Assembly (NCBI GenBank): GCA_900129675.1 | Contig: FSRD01000001.1 | Coordinates: 1,229,501-1,293,500 of the forward strand | DNA from: Bradyrhizobium erythrophlei | GTDB lineage: Bacteria > Pseudomonadota > Alphaproteobacteria > Rhizobiales > Xanthobacteraceae | Direction: 5' to 3' | Length of the DNA: 64,000 nucleotides | In this document: in pieces, positions 43,028 through 51,942 of the stretch | Layout of the letters: each line of letters opens with the position of its first letter | Numbering within the stretch: the stretch's first letter is position 1 | Program-made: the position numbers and the translations under genes | Notes under the pieces: generated by a model | Databases searched by the model: none | What the model was told of the DNA's origin: nothing | What the model saw: only the letters and a program-made list of their open reading frames with translations

Positions 43028-43384
43028 CTACGCGGCCCTCGTCCGCGCCGCCTTCCCGGTGGCCCTCGCCGCCTCATCAGCCGCAATCTGTGCTCGCGTG
43101 CGCCGGGCACGCTTATGCGGCGCCGACGGCCGGCTCAACGCCGGCACCTTGAACCGAGGAAACATCGACATCTGCTTCGCCAGGACCGGCACCCTCCGCT
43201 TCCCGTAGCGAGCGCTCATCCCGCTCTTGCCTTCGTGTCCGCACATGTAATCGCAGAGCTCCGGCTTCATCTTGGTACCGCGCACGATCTCTCGCCAGAG
43301 GTGACGCCAGCCGTGATTGGGTTGCACGTCTGACACTTTCAAGGATTCGTGCACCCACTCGCCCAGCCGCTCGGCGACCTTCTG
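43028..43384 (-). pseudogene. C-terminal fragment of a phage-type tyrosine recombinase
   Basis: The frame reads VAERLGEWVHESLKVSDVQP, NHGWRHLWREIVRGTKM and LCDYMCGHEGKSGMSARYGK. HxxR-type motif HGWRH, the later GH and the Tyr in SARYGK fit the catalytic end of phage/island integrases. The reading frame is closed by a TGA just upstream of the fragment, so the N-terminal two thirds are lost. It directly abuts the truncated ferritin-like gene, so a breakpoint of an island insertion or deletion lies at about 43,020. Confidence 0.65.
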
Positions 43385-43620
43385 TCACTGGGGGTTTGCT
43401 CCTTATATCCGGGACGGCTTTGCAACGGCTGCCCGGGGCCTTGCGAATGTACAACTCAAGTTTCCAGCTGGTGAATGGTCTGGTTGGCGCGGCGAAGCCT
43501 TCTGCTCAGGCGCAGAGGCCCGCAAGCGCAATATGCTCGGATGGTTGCTGCGCAACAAATCCACTCGCCGTCCGTTTGCGTGCACAATCATGGCTCATCA
43601 GTCTTAGGCAGTGGAAGTGA

Positions 43621-44550
43621 TCAGTTGCGGGGCAGCAAGCTCTTCGAACAGAAAGCCTGATCCGGATTCTCGCAGCAAGAGTGAATTTGATCGACCGAAG
43701 CGGCATAGATACCCTCCCACGCAGCGGGCGACTCGGTAAAGCCGGGCGGCATTGCATGTGATCCCAAAAAGGACTTTGCCCACGTGTCGGCGCCGACCGG
43801 AGTGGCACGCCCTGTCATAGACAGAGTGAGCGAGCCGCAAGATGCGCCGACACCGATGCGGTGGCAGCCGAGACAGGCATTATCTCGTGGCGCGATCATA
43901 GACGTCGGCCACGCACTAAAACCAAACGTCCTTGGATCTACGTGAAAGTAAGGTCCAAAAGGGTCGACTGGCATTTGATCCCAGACCTGTCCGACGAAGG
44001 GAGAGAATACAAATGGGCCGGCATCGTGGCACAAGCCGCAGCCTGTTGCGGCGACGTCGCGTGGAGCACGCCAGTATCGGTTGTCTGCTGATTGGGTTGG
44101 CGACGGCGCACGCCCTTCGACAGGCGCATCTTTGTCACCGAGCGCTTGGAACCAACAGGTGGCGCCCGTTGCGGGGTTATGGGCGATTACGTCGATCTCA
44201 TCGAACAGAAGACTGGACGACGATCGGATGTGCTTCTGTCGGCACATCACCGTGATCTGCGCAGACGGAGTCGACAAAGAAAGTATCCGAGAGTTTGGAA
44301 CGCATTGCCCATCCGAACCAGGACCGTTATCCAGCAATGCAGGGCGGTCGCATTCAAGGCCCGGCTTGGCGTTGACAGGCGCGCCGTCAGCGGTGATTGG
44401 GACCGGCATGCCATCCGCGCAAGAAAAAGCTGGTATCTTCCCTATGGCGACCCTGCAAGCAGTGGCATACACGGTAGTATCTGACTCTGCGTAGACTGTC
44501 GAAGGACCGACGACGGCGGCGAAAAACAACATTGTCGGAAGCCACCGCAT
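43621..44550 (-). CDS. Secreted c-type cytochrome with two CxxCH motifs
   Basis: The 309-residue protein has a signal peptide (MRWLPTMLFFAAVVGPSTVY, then AES) and two haem c motifs, CGLCH (171-175) and CLGCH (226-230), in its second half. The first half has several cysteines (residues 32, 44, 67, 83, 103, 132), which may form disulfides. It would act in the periplasm. It follows the 2Fe-2S protein gene by 5 bp, so it is very likely the electron acceptor of the molybdenum enzyme encoded upstream. I do not recognise a named cytochrome family. Confidence 0.75.
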   Translation of the reverse strand: MRWLPTMLFFAAVVGPSTVYAESDTTVYATACRVAIGKIPAFSCADGMPVPITADGAPVNAKPGLECDRPALLDNGPGSDGQCVPNSRILSLSTPSAQITVMCRQKHIRSSSSLLFDEIDVIAHNPATGATCWFQALGDKDAPVEGRAPSPTQSADNRYWRAPRDVAATGCGLCHDAGPFVFSPFVGQVWDQMPVDPFGPYFHVDPRTFGFSAWPTSMIAPRDNACLGCHRIGVGASCGSLTLSMTGRATPVGADTWAKSFLGSHAMPPGFTESPAAWEGIYAASVDQIHSCCENPDQAFCSKSLLPRN

Positions 44551-44555
44551 GGACG

Positions 44556-45068
44556 CTAACTCTTTCCTCTGAGTATTATCTCTGCCGTGCTCTTCACCGC
44601 TTCGAAATAGCGCACATATCCGGTACACCGACAGATATGTCCACCAAGCGCACTCTCGATTTGAGCATCCAGATCGACTGGCTTTCTCGGCGCTGATGCA
44701 AGGTGATCTAACAGGATCTGGGCCGCCATTACGAACCCTGGGGTGCAATAGCCACACTGGAATGAAAAGTCTTTGAGAAATGCGTCCTGGATCGGTGCCA
44801 GCGAATCACCAGGTGCCACGCCTTCAATTGTTGTGACCTTTGCACCGTTCACCATCCAAAGGGGCGTAGAGCATGCCAAAATTGGCGTCGCGTCACGGTT
44901 TGGCGGCTTCTTCAACGACACCGTGCAAGCGCGACAGATTGCAATTCCGCAACACAGCTTGGTACCAGTAAGATTGAGATCCTCGTGAAGGAAATCGATA
45001 AGCTTTTCATCTCGCCGCTCGTCACCGACGTTACACGCAACGCCATTCACCGCGAACCCGATGGTCAT
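44556..45068 (-). CDS. 2Fe-2S subunit of a molybdenum hydroxylase (IorA-like)
   Basis: The 170-residue protein has the two [2Fe-2S] binding regions of xanthine oxidase-family small subunits: GTKLCCGIAICRACTVSL in the ferredoxin-like domain and QCGYCTPG with CRCTGYVRY in the helical domain. It passes electrons from the molybdopterin site to a cytochrome. Length and motifs match the IorA type, which has no FAD subunit. Its start overlaps the end of the large-subunit gene by 4 bp, and the cytochrome gene follows after 5 bp. Confidence 0.9.
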   Translation of the reverse strand: MTIGFAVNGVACNVGDERRDEKLIDFLHEDLNLTGTKLCCGIAICRACTVSLKKPPNRDATPILACSTPLWMVNGAKVTTIEGVAPGDSLAPIQDAFLKDFSFQCGYCTPGFVMAAQILLDHLASAPRKPVDLDAQIESALGGHICRCTGYVRYFEAVKSTAEIILRGKS

Positions 45069-47863
45069 TGTTGAAGCCCCGACAGAATCTTAGCAGGGGT
45101 GATGGGCAGTGACGAATAACGAACGCCGAGAGCGTCGCGGAGCGCATTCGAAATCGCAGGAGCGATTGAGCACATTACCGCTTCCGCTATGCCACGTCCC
45201 CTTCCGGAATCCTGAGGGGTCTCGGGCAAGGTGATCAGTTCCTGCGCTCGATGGCCGCGCTTGTAACGCGACCTATGTGGCACATCGGCCATTCTCGGCA
45301 CATGGTATCTGTTCAAATTCCAGGCGCCACTGGCAGGACCTGCGAGTCCGTCCGGCATGTCTTCGAGAAGCGTGTATCCAATCGCCATCGCGACCCCGCC
45401 CTGTGATTGGCCCGAGACTAGTTCGGGAACGTGCACGTGGCCTGCATTCAAGATGCTGGCAACGTTTTCGATCCTAACAGTTCCGGTCGACCGGTCGACG
45501 ACAAGCCCCACGATGTTTGCACAGGGGGCCCAAACCGTCCGCGAGGAACGCAACGCGCTTGCCAATGGTTTACCGGTCTTAGTCCGATCGATGCGGTTTC
45601 GACCACCGTCCGCAGAAGAATAAAGGGTTAATCCATCCAGTTCTAACGTTATCGGCGAGCCGGCTATGGCATAGCTGCCCGATACCCAACCTCCCTGGAA
45701 AAAGGCATGCCCGAGAACTCCGCTCGGTAGGCCGTGAGAGTAGATTGCTTGCGCCAGGCGAGCGTGAGTTAGCGGCTCAAGATCGCCGCGTTTTGCGGAC
45801 AGACGACCTTCGACCCAAGCGACATCCTCATACGCGACGTGTGGTCGGTTCCACAGCAGCCTTGCGGCTGGCAAGATCGCGCTTTGCATGAAGGCCCGCG
45901 CCGTCTCCTGGACAACGTGGACTTGGTGGAATCCCGTGAGGCAGGCTGACGAAGAGCCAACTCCTTTCGCCGTAGACAGAGGGTTATCCCAATCGGGCGT
46001 GTAGCTTGCGGCGAGGCCTGTTTGCCCAAAAAGCGTGTAGTCGCCGGCCACTACCGCTTGTGCGTTGACGCCGAGAATGGGACCGACGACTACCGAAAGG
46101 GTAGTCGACGAGCCATTGCCAAAATCAACCGCGTCCGTTCGGATCGTGATCGAGCCATTCTTATCGAAATGAATCGCGGCTACGACGCCGTCTGCCGAGG
46201 TGCCGTAAGCCTGCGCGGACAACGCGAATCCGGTCCCATAAGTCTCACCACGCGCAGCAAACTCCGCTTTTAGATTCGCACGCTGTGCCCAAAGCGGATG
46301 GGCCTCCGTCTTATCAAGGATCTCGTTAAGCCGAAGTTCTTGGTTAAATTGACCACCGACGACAGTTGCAGTCGTCGATTGCGCTAAATTGGCTCGCCTT
46401 AGTGCGAGCGGGTCCCATGATTTCGCGGCCGCGATATCGTCGAGCGCGGTCTCGATTGCAAAAAACGCTTCTGGGCCGCCGAAACCTCGTTGCGAACCGC
46501 CGGGAATGTCCTGCGATTGCATCGATTGAGCGTCAATGCTCGCCATGGGAATCGCATAGGCTCCTCCGACGGCAAGCGCTGCAAGGTTCGCAACATAAGG
46601 AGAAAGATTTTTTAGGCCACCGCCATTGAAGTTCATGGTCATTTGGACGCATTGCAACGACATGTCGGAGCCAACTGTTATGGCACCGGTCATCTTTGCC
46701 CCGGGCCGCTTGAGGCCCAAACGAAACTGATCGAACCGATCGTGCATGAGGCGAACGGGATGGCCTTCCGCAAAAGGAGCGACCAGTGCTAGGAGTAGAG
46801 TGAAGGGTGATGCGTCACGCCCTCCGAAGGCGCCCCCCGGCGGGCAGTTGGTCAACCGAATTTCCGTTAGCTTGATCGGAGAGTCAGTTGCACCAAACAT
46901 CGATGATATCGTAGCGATATCGCCGTCCGGTGATTGAGTGCCTAGAAGAAGTTCGAGTCTTTGTGCGTCCTTGTTATGCCAGGAGAGTCCGGTTTCAGGC
47001 TCCATAAACATTGGATCCATGGCCTGGGTGTCGAGTGTAACGGGCTGACGGAACAGCTCTCCCTCGTGAGACTTTAGATAATCGATAATCTTCGCACGGT
47101 AGGTAGGCGCGCTCTGCTTGTACGCGTTATCGTCCCTGGTGGCGTAGCTAAAGTTTTCACCGTCCCGAAAGTACTTCACGTATTGTGTTTGGGGCGAATA
47201 CGGCACTGGCGCTCCCGGAGCGCCGCCGTTATCGGGCCCGTAGACCTGAAAGTCATCGTCGCGAAACTGCATGGCTCTTCTCGCTGCACGGTAAGCGGCA
47301 AGCGTGGAGAAAAGCAGAAGCGCAACGCCCTGCCCGAGGAAGGTTGGGGTAGCACCGGGCTTCACGAGTAGGTCTGCACCGATAGGGCTACTGAAACGCC
47401 CGCCCAGTGTCAGTGCGGCTTCCCTTTGAATGTGAGCTAATGATGTTTGCTCGACCATGAAGTCGCGCGTGTAGCGAAGCGCCGGCGCCCGAATGCTCGC
47501 AGTAAGATTATTTCCCAATATAACCTTGGCTGGCATGGCATCCGACGGCAGTCCACTCATATTGACGTCGAGAAACGGGCGGCGAGTGGTTGTTGCGCAA
47601 AGATATAGCGCGTACCATTGCTCCTTAGGCCAACCCTTTACGTCTCTTGCATAGAAATCCCGAGCGTAAAATTTTGCTCCAGTCACCTTCTTGCGCGCGT
47701 CAATCAGGTGTGGCGCGACGCCCGGTCGGCCCGCTTTGCTATCGTTCGATCGTTCCTTTGCCTGGACAGCGCCCGGGGATACGATTGTCGCAGCTATCAG
47801 TCCAGTCGCAGTCCGAAGGAATGTCCGACGAGCAATTGGCCCGGTTATGTTCTCGAGATCCAT
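45065..47863 (-). CDS. Molybdopterin-binding subunit of a xanthine oxidase-family hydroxylase (IorB-like)
   Basis: The 932-residue protein starts with a twin-arginine signal (RRTFLRTATGLIAATIV), so the folded enzyme is exported. Molybdopterin-binding stretches include GGAFGGRDASPFTLL, SQRGFGGPEAFFAIE and the active-site segment GRGIAEAVMCS with the catalytic-type Glu. It would hydroxylate a heterocycle or aldehyde with oxygen from water. The gene order (large subunit, 2Fe-2S, cytochrome) is that of periplasmic isoquinoline/aldehyde-type enzymes that feed the respiratory chain. It is longer than IorB proper, with an enlarged N-terminal half. The substrate is unknown. Confidence 0.88.
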   Translation of the reverse strand: MDLENITGPIARRTFLRTATGLIAATIVSPGAVQAKERSNDSKAGRPGVAPHLIDARKKVTGAKFYARDFYARDVKGWPKEQWYALYLCATTTRRPFLDVNMSGLPSDAMPAKVILGNNLTASIRAPALRYTRDFMVEQTSLAHIQREAALTLGGRFSSPIGADLLVKPGATPTFLGQGVALLLFSTLAAYRAARRAMQFRDDDFQVYGPDNGGAPGAPVPYSPQTQYVKYFRDGENFSYATRDDNAYKQSAPTYRAKIIDYLKSHEGELFRQPVTLDTQAMDPMFMEPETGLSWHNKDAQRLELLLGTQSPDGDIATISSMFGATDSPIKLTEIRLTNCPPGGAFGGRDASPFTLLLALVAPFAEGHPVRLMHDRFDQFRLGLKRPGAKMTGAITVGSDMSLQCVQMTMNFNGGGLKNLSPYVANLAALAVGGAYAIPMASIDAQSMQSQDIPGGSQRGFGGPEAFFAIETALDDIAAAKSWDPLALRRANLAQSTTATVVGGQFNQELRLNEILDKTEAHPLWAQRANLKAEFAARGETYGTGFALSAQAYGTSADGVVAAIHFDKNGSITIRTDAVDFGNGSSTTLSVVVGPILGVNAQAVVAGDYTLFGQTGLAASYTPDWDNPLSTAKGVGSSSACLTGFHQVHVVQETARAFMQSAILPAARLLWNRPHVAYEDVAWVEGRLSAKRGDLEPLTHARLAQAIYSHGLPSGVLGHAFFQGGWVSGSYAIAGSPITLELDGLTLYSSADGGRNRIDRTKTGKPLASALRSSRTVWAPCANIVGLVVDRSTGTVRIENVASILNAGHVHVPELVSGQSQGGVAMAIGYTLLEDMPDGLAGPASGAWNLNRYHVPRMADVPHRSRYKRGHRAQELITLPETPQDSGRGRGIAEAVMCSIAPAISNALRDALGVRYSSLPITPAKILSGLQQ

Positions 47864-47947
47864 GGAGTAACTGCCCAGCGGTCTGAAAATAATAATCGAA
47901 CCGACTTAGTCGCGATCCCAACCGCATTATTGCCTGCGCGCGACCAT

Positions 47948-48646
47948 CTAAATAGATATCACTACAGGTAGTATCCTGTCAGCAAGCGGACGCAGAGGCA
48001 AGCTTAAACGAGACAGCAACGCTCCCCAACGAGCTGCCGCAACAATGCGCGCGTGGGCGACGTGTGGTCGTGGCGCGGGGCCCTGTGGCGTATTCACGCG
48101 ACCAACACCTATGACCCTCCGCGCACCTTTTCCCAAGAGGACGGTCGCGGTGCGGGTAAGTGATAGATTGTAGATCTGGTCGGCCTGCCGCCGCGCGACG
48201 GCGGCTGCGTAAAGACGAGCGTACTCGGCATTTGGCTTTGCTCGGCCGAATGCATCGCGAATAGTCTGCGAGTCCTGCGCAGTAAACAGCACCCGCATGA
48301 CCACGCCGCGGTACTTGTAATGCTCGAGAATTTCCTGACCGATGAGCTGACCTTCGCGATCGCAATCGGTGGCGAGCCAAACTCGTTTGGCGCTGCGGAG
48401 TGCCTCGCGAATGGCTTTGAGCTTGGCGGCTTTGTTCCCTCCCGTTGCGGGGCAAGTGTCGTAGAGACCTTCGGGACGCAAAAGTATCGGCGACCACCGC
48501 TTCCAGGCCGGCACAACATCCTCTGGCTCAAGCAGGTCGAATAAATGGCCCTCAGCCGGGAGAATCTCTCCGTAGCGAGGACCAACAGCGGCGCGGACGT
48601 CTTTTGCCTGACTGGTCTTCTCAGTGATGACGATCTGTTCAGGCAC
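47948..48646 (-). pseudogene. Type IA topoisomerase, N-terminal Toprim part only
   Basis: From a GTG at 48644-48646 the frame reads EQIVITEKTSQAKDVRAAVG, EGHLFDLLEPEDVVP, the Toprim acidic motif as LATDCDREGQLIGQEI and VARRQADQIYNLSLTRTATV, ending the match at GVGRVNTP near 48080. Topoisomerase I/III proteins continue for another 400-500 residues, including the catalytic tyrosine. The tail here, to 47948, is unrelated. Topoisomerase III genes of this kind often ride on plasmids and integrative elements, so this is probably a relic of one. Confidence 0.75.
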
Positions 48647-49256
48647 GTCGGGCTCGTTTGGGAGAATAACTTCGACAGCATGAGAACATATAGCGAACAT
48701 CGAAGGTGCGCAAGCTGCGTTTGATTTGAAGTGTGTACCTGCCTCGGTCACCGACGCACCGCGTCTGAGCGAGCATTCGTGATCGGCCGCTCATGGCGCA
48801 AAGCGGACATTGGCAAAACGTCTACGTAGGCTAAATGCCAAGTGTGGACGGCTCCGCGTCGGCAGAGAAATTGGCGATCGCGTCAATGTCAGCGCGGCGC
48901 AAGTGGGCGACCGGCAAAGCGCCTTCGGCGACGTCTTCGAGAGGGAGGTCGCGGTTGAGATTCGGCGCCACAACAAGGAGTTGCTGGAATTCGACGTGAC
49001 GCGCTGCGGCTCTGCCGAATCCTTCGCACAGACGAATTTCGACATTGCGTCGGCTGGAGAAGGCGAGGTCAGCTTGGACCGCGCCCTGACAATCGTGCGG
49101 GGCGTGCCGAGTTGCACTTTCCGCTACAAGTTCGCGCGCGGTAGTTGTCGCTGCAAGATCGCCGCAGGTTACCACACAAGGCCCAATTCAGTTGCAGCGG
49201 CGCAGTTTCTCGCAGGCACGGTGACAGCTGGCGTGCGGAGGCTTAGCGCGAACAAA
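48647..49256. other. Intergenic region with one doubtful ORF
   Basis: Around 48,760-48,830 is sequence of the dispersed intergenic kind (CATGGCGCAAAGCGGACATT). The minus-strand frame 48831-49175 gives 114 residues (VEFQQLLVVAPNLNRDLPLE, HLRRADIDAIANFSADAE) with a reasonable composition but no recognised family. The opposite strand has an equally long frame, so neither is well supported. No promoter is needed for the flanking leftward livM, which ends at 49257. Confidence 0.35.
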
Positions 49257-50357
49257 TCAATGATAGGCGTTGCGGAACAATCGGCGCTGGGTCGGAAATA
49301 ACTGTACGTTCCATCGGTGCGAAGCCGCGCCCCAGATGCCCTTTGGCATGAACAGCATGACCAGGATCGCGATCACGCCAAGAACAAGCAGATATAGACT
49401 GCCGTACTGAGACAGGTAGAAGATCAGGCCCCACAGGATCATCACGCCGACAACCGGCCCTTCGATCGTCCTCACCCCACCGATGATGACGACGAATAGC
49501 ACATACGCCGTCCAGTCGGTCACGCTAAAGGCGGCGTCGGGGGAAATCCGAGCCTTTTGCAAATACGCCAGCGCGCCGATCGCGCCGGTCATACCGGCAA
49601 CGGCAACCCACAACGCAAAGCGGATCCGGTCGGTGCGGACGCCGACGCTACCGGCGGCGCGGTCGTTGTCGCGACTCGCCGCGAGCGCAAGCCCATGGCG
49701 CGATTTTACGAACCGATAGATCGCCAGCATAACGACGACCACGATTGCGAGCGCGATCCAGTACAACACGATATCGCGCGCGATCGCGGGGCGCACGCCG
49801 AACAGGTTCTGCACGCTTTTGAGGCCGGGCAGGCTGGAATAGACCGAACTCTGAAGCGACATGCCGGTGCCACCGCCGAGCGATTTGAATTGTGCGCAGA
49901 CAAGCCGCAGTGATTCCGCCGCGACCCAGCTACCTATCGCGAAATACGGGCCTTCGAGCCGGAACAGCAGCGGGCCGATCAGCGCCGCGATGATCGCCGT
50001 GGCCACTGCTGCGATCGCGATGGAAGAGACCGGATCGAGACTGCCAAGGCCGATTGCGGCGAACAGAACGTAAGCGCCAAGCCCGACGAACGCCTGCTGT
50101 CCGACCGACACCAGACCGCCCCATCCCGCCAGCACGTTCCAAAGTTGCGCCAGCGTCAGGATGGTGAACACGAAAAACAGATCCTGCAGCAGCGTCCGCG
50201 GCGCGATGGCCGGGAGCAGGATCAAGCCCGCGAGCGCCGCGAGGCCGGCGATGCGAGCTACGCGCGAGAGCCGGGTCTCTGAGGTTGCGCGCCAGACGGT
50301 ATTCGCCGGCGCGGGATCGGCGACGAGTGGCAGGTGCTGTGGTCTATCGAGCATCAT
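49257..50357 (-). CDS. livM: Branched-chain-type ABC transporter permease (LivM-like)
   Basis: The 366-residue membrane protein has the LivM pattern: TLAQLWNVLAGWGGLVSVGQ followed by AFVGLGAYVLF, the cytoplasmic loop with the EAA-like region SRHGLALAASRDNDRAAGSV, and VVIIGGVRTIEGPVVGVMIL. With LivH it forms the inner-membrane channel. Its start (ATG at 50355-50357, behind GGAGCC) overlaps the livH end by 14 bp. The transporter is embedded in the hydroxyquinol operon and likely imports an aromatic acid or phenol, not an amino acid. Confidence 0.88.
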   Translation of the reverse strand: MMLDRPQHLPLVADPAPANTVWRATSETRLSRVARIAGLAALAGLILLPAIAPRTLLQDLFFVFTILTLAQLWNVLAGWGGLVSVGQQAFVGLGAYVLFAAIGLGSLDPVSSIAIAAVATAIIAALIGPLLFRLEGPYFAIGSWVAAESLRLVCAQFKSLGGGTGMSLQSSVYSSLPGLKSVQNLFGVRPAIARDIVLYWIALAIVVVVMLAIYRFVKSRHGLALAASRDNDRAAGSVGVRTDRIRFALWVAVAGMTGAIGALAYLQKARISPDAAFSVTDWTAYVLFVVIIGGVRTIEGPVVGVMILWGLIFYLSQYGSLYLLVLGVIAILVMLFMPKGIWGAASHRWNVQLFPTQRRLFRNAYH

Positions 50358-51222
50358 GGCCGGCTCCAGGGAACAGGCCACGCGGCTTGATCATCAGCAC
50401 GGCGAGAAAGGCGAGGTGACCGGCAAGAATCTGCCACTCCGGATTGATCCGCGCGCCGATCGTCTGCGCGATGCCGACAACCATACCGCCCGCGAGCGTG
50501 CCCCACAGGCTTCCCAGCCCGCCGATGATCACCGCCTCGAAGGCGTAGAGCAGTCGCGCCGGACCGATCGAGGGATCGAAATTGGCGCGGACCCCGAGCG
50601 AGACCGCGGCGACGACCGACACCGCGAGCGAAATACCCACCGCGATCGCAAAGATCCGCCGTTGATTGATTCCCATCAGCTGCGCGATCTCGGGATTGTC
50701 GGCGGTTGCGCGGAACGCCCGCCCGATCGAGGTTTTGTAGAACAGGAGCTGCAGCAGCGCGATCACAATCACAGCGGCGACCAGCGTGGTCAGTGGCGCA
50801 AGGCCGACCTTCAGCGCCGGTGCGAGCGATACCGACCCGGTTTCGAACGCGCCGGCCTGAAGCCGCCGGCTGTCGGCACCGAACGTCAAGAGCAGCGCGT
50901 TCTGCACGATCACCGACAGGCCGAACGTCACCAGCAGCGGTGGCATGATTTCGTCGCCAAGGACGCGCTCGAGAACGAAACGTTGCAGCAAATAACCGAG
51001 AACGAACATCGCGGCGATGGCAAGCGCTGTCGCGACACCGAGCGGCAGGCCGGCCATGCTGGACGTGAACAGGACGAAATAGGCGGCAAGCACGATCAGA
51101 TCGCCGTGCGCAAGATTGACGAGCCGCATGATACCGAACACGAGCGAAAGCCCCAGCGCAAACAGCGCGTAGACCCCGCCGAGCAGGATTCCCTGTGTCG
51201 CAACATCGAGCCAGTCCATCAT
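50344..51222 (-). CDS. livH: Branched-chain-type ABC transporter permease (LivH-like)
   Basis: The 292-residue protein begins GILLGGVYALFALGLSLVFG and continues IMRLVNLAHGDLIVLAAY, the LivH signature, with FKTSIGRAFRATADNPEIAQ-type sequence (YKTSIGRAFRATADNPEIAQ) as the loop that contacts the ATPases, and EAVIIGGLGSLWGTLAGG. It is complete. It follows livF by 15 bp and overlaps livM. Together these genes give a full high-affinity uptake system alongside the ring-cleavage genes. Confidence 0.9.
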   Translation of the reverse strand: MMDWLDVATQGILLGGVYALFALGLSLVFGIMRLVNLAHGDLIVLAAYFVLFTSSMAGLPLGVATALAIAAMFVLGYLLQRFVLERVLGDEIMPPLLVTFGLSVIVQNALLLTFGADSRRLQAGAFETGSVSLAPALKVGLAPLTTLVAAVIVIALLQLLFYKTSIGRAFRATADNPEIAQLMGINQRRIFAIAVGISLAVSVVAAVSLGVRANFDPSIGPARLLYAFEAVIIGGLGSLWGTLAGGMVVGIAQTIGARINPEWQILAGHLAFLAVLMIKPRGLFPGAGHDAR

Positions 51223-51237
51223 CGAGCTTCCAACGGG

Positions 51238-51942
51238 TCAGGTTCCAAAATACGCGGCGGTGATCGTGTCGCTGTCGGCCTCCGACGGCGTGCCCGATAG
51301 CCGGATCCGTCCCTCCTGAAGGCAATAGAAGCGGTCCGCGCTTTTCAACGCGCGCACGATGTCCTGCTCGACGACGACCACCGCGGTGCCACCGTCGCGG
51401 ATGCGTGCCAGCATGCGGTAGATATCCTCAACCACGATCGGCGCGAGCCCGAGGCTGATCTCATCGCACAATAAGAGCGTCGGATTGGACATCAGCGCGC
51501 GACCGATCGCGACCATCTGCTGCTGTCCGCCGGACAGCACCGTCACGCGGCTGTCGCGGCGCTCGCGCAGAACCGGAAACGCGTCGTAGACCGATGTCAG
51601 ATCCCACGGCGCCGATCGCAAGCCGCAGTAAGCGCCGACCAGAAGATTCTCCTCCACCGTCAGCGACGGAAACAGTTGCCGCCCCTCCGGAACCAGCGCG
51701 ATGCCGAGCCTCACCACTTCGGCGGCGGGACGATCGCCGATCGCTTCGTCGCCCCATCGCAACGCGTCGTGCCGGTTGTCGATCAACCCGGCGATGGATT
51801 TCAGCAAAGTCGATTTGCCCGCTCCGTTGGCACCGATCACGGCGACGATCTCGCCGCGCGCGATTTGGAAATTCACGCCGAACAGCGCCTGGAAATCGCC
51901 GTAGAAGGCATCGAGGGCGGATGCCCTGAGCAGGATCGTCAT
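51238..51942 (-). CDS. livF: ABC transporter ATP-binding protein (LivF-like)
   Basis: The 234-residue ATPase has Walker A GANGAGKSTLLKSI, the Q-loop region, the signature TVLSGGQQQMVAIGRALMSN and Walker B LLLCDEISLGLAP with the switch His equivalent replaced by VVEQDI, as is usual in LivF. The ATG at 51940-51942 overlaps the livG stop by 4 bp. It powers uptake with LivG. No unusual features. Confidence 0.9.
   Translation of the reverse strand: MTILLRASALDAFYGDFQALFGVNFQIARGEIVAVIGANGAGKSTLLKSIAGLIDNRHDALRWGDEAIGDRPAAEVVRLGIALVPEGRQLFPSLTVEENLLVGAYCGLRSAPWDLTSVYDAFPVLRERRDSRVTVLSGGQQQMVAIGRALMSNPTLLLCDEISLGLAPIVVEDIYRMLARIRDGGTAVVVVEQDIVRALKSADRFYCLQEGRIRLSGTPSEADSDTITAAYFGT

Noticed and set aside
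48831..49175. Hypothetical protein on the minus strand
   Set aside because: There is an equally long frame on the other strand, no domain and no clear ribosome-binding site; it is kept only as a note in the intergenic entry.
50161..51300. Plus-strand frame of 379 codons opposite livH and livM
   Set aside because: It is extremely rich in Arg, His and Gln, a typical shadow of membrane-protein codons read backwards.
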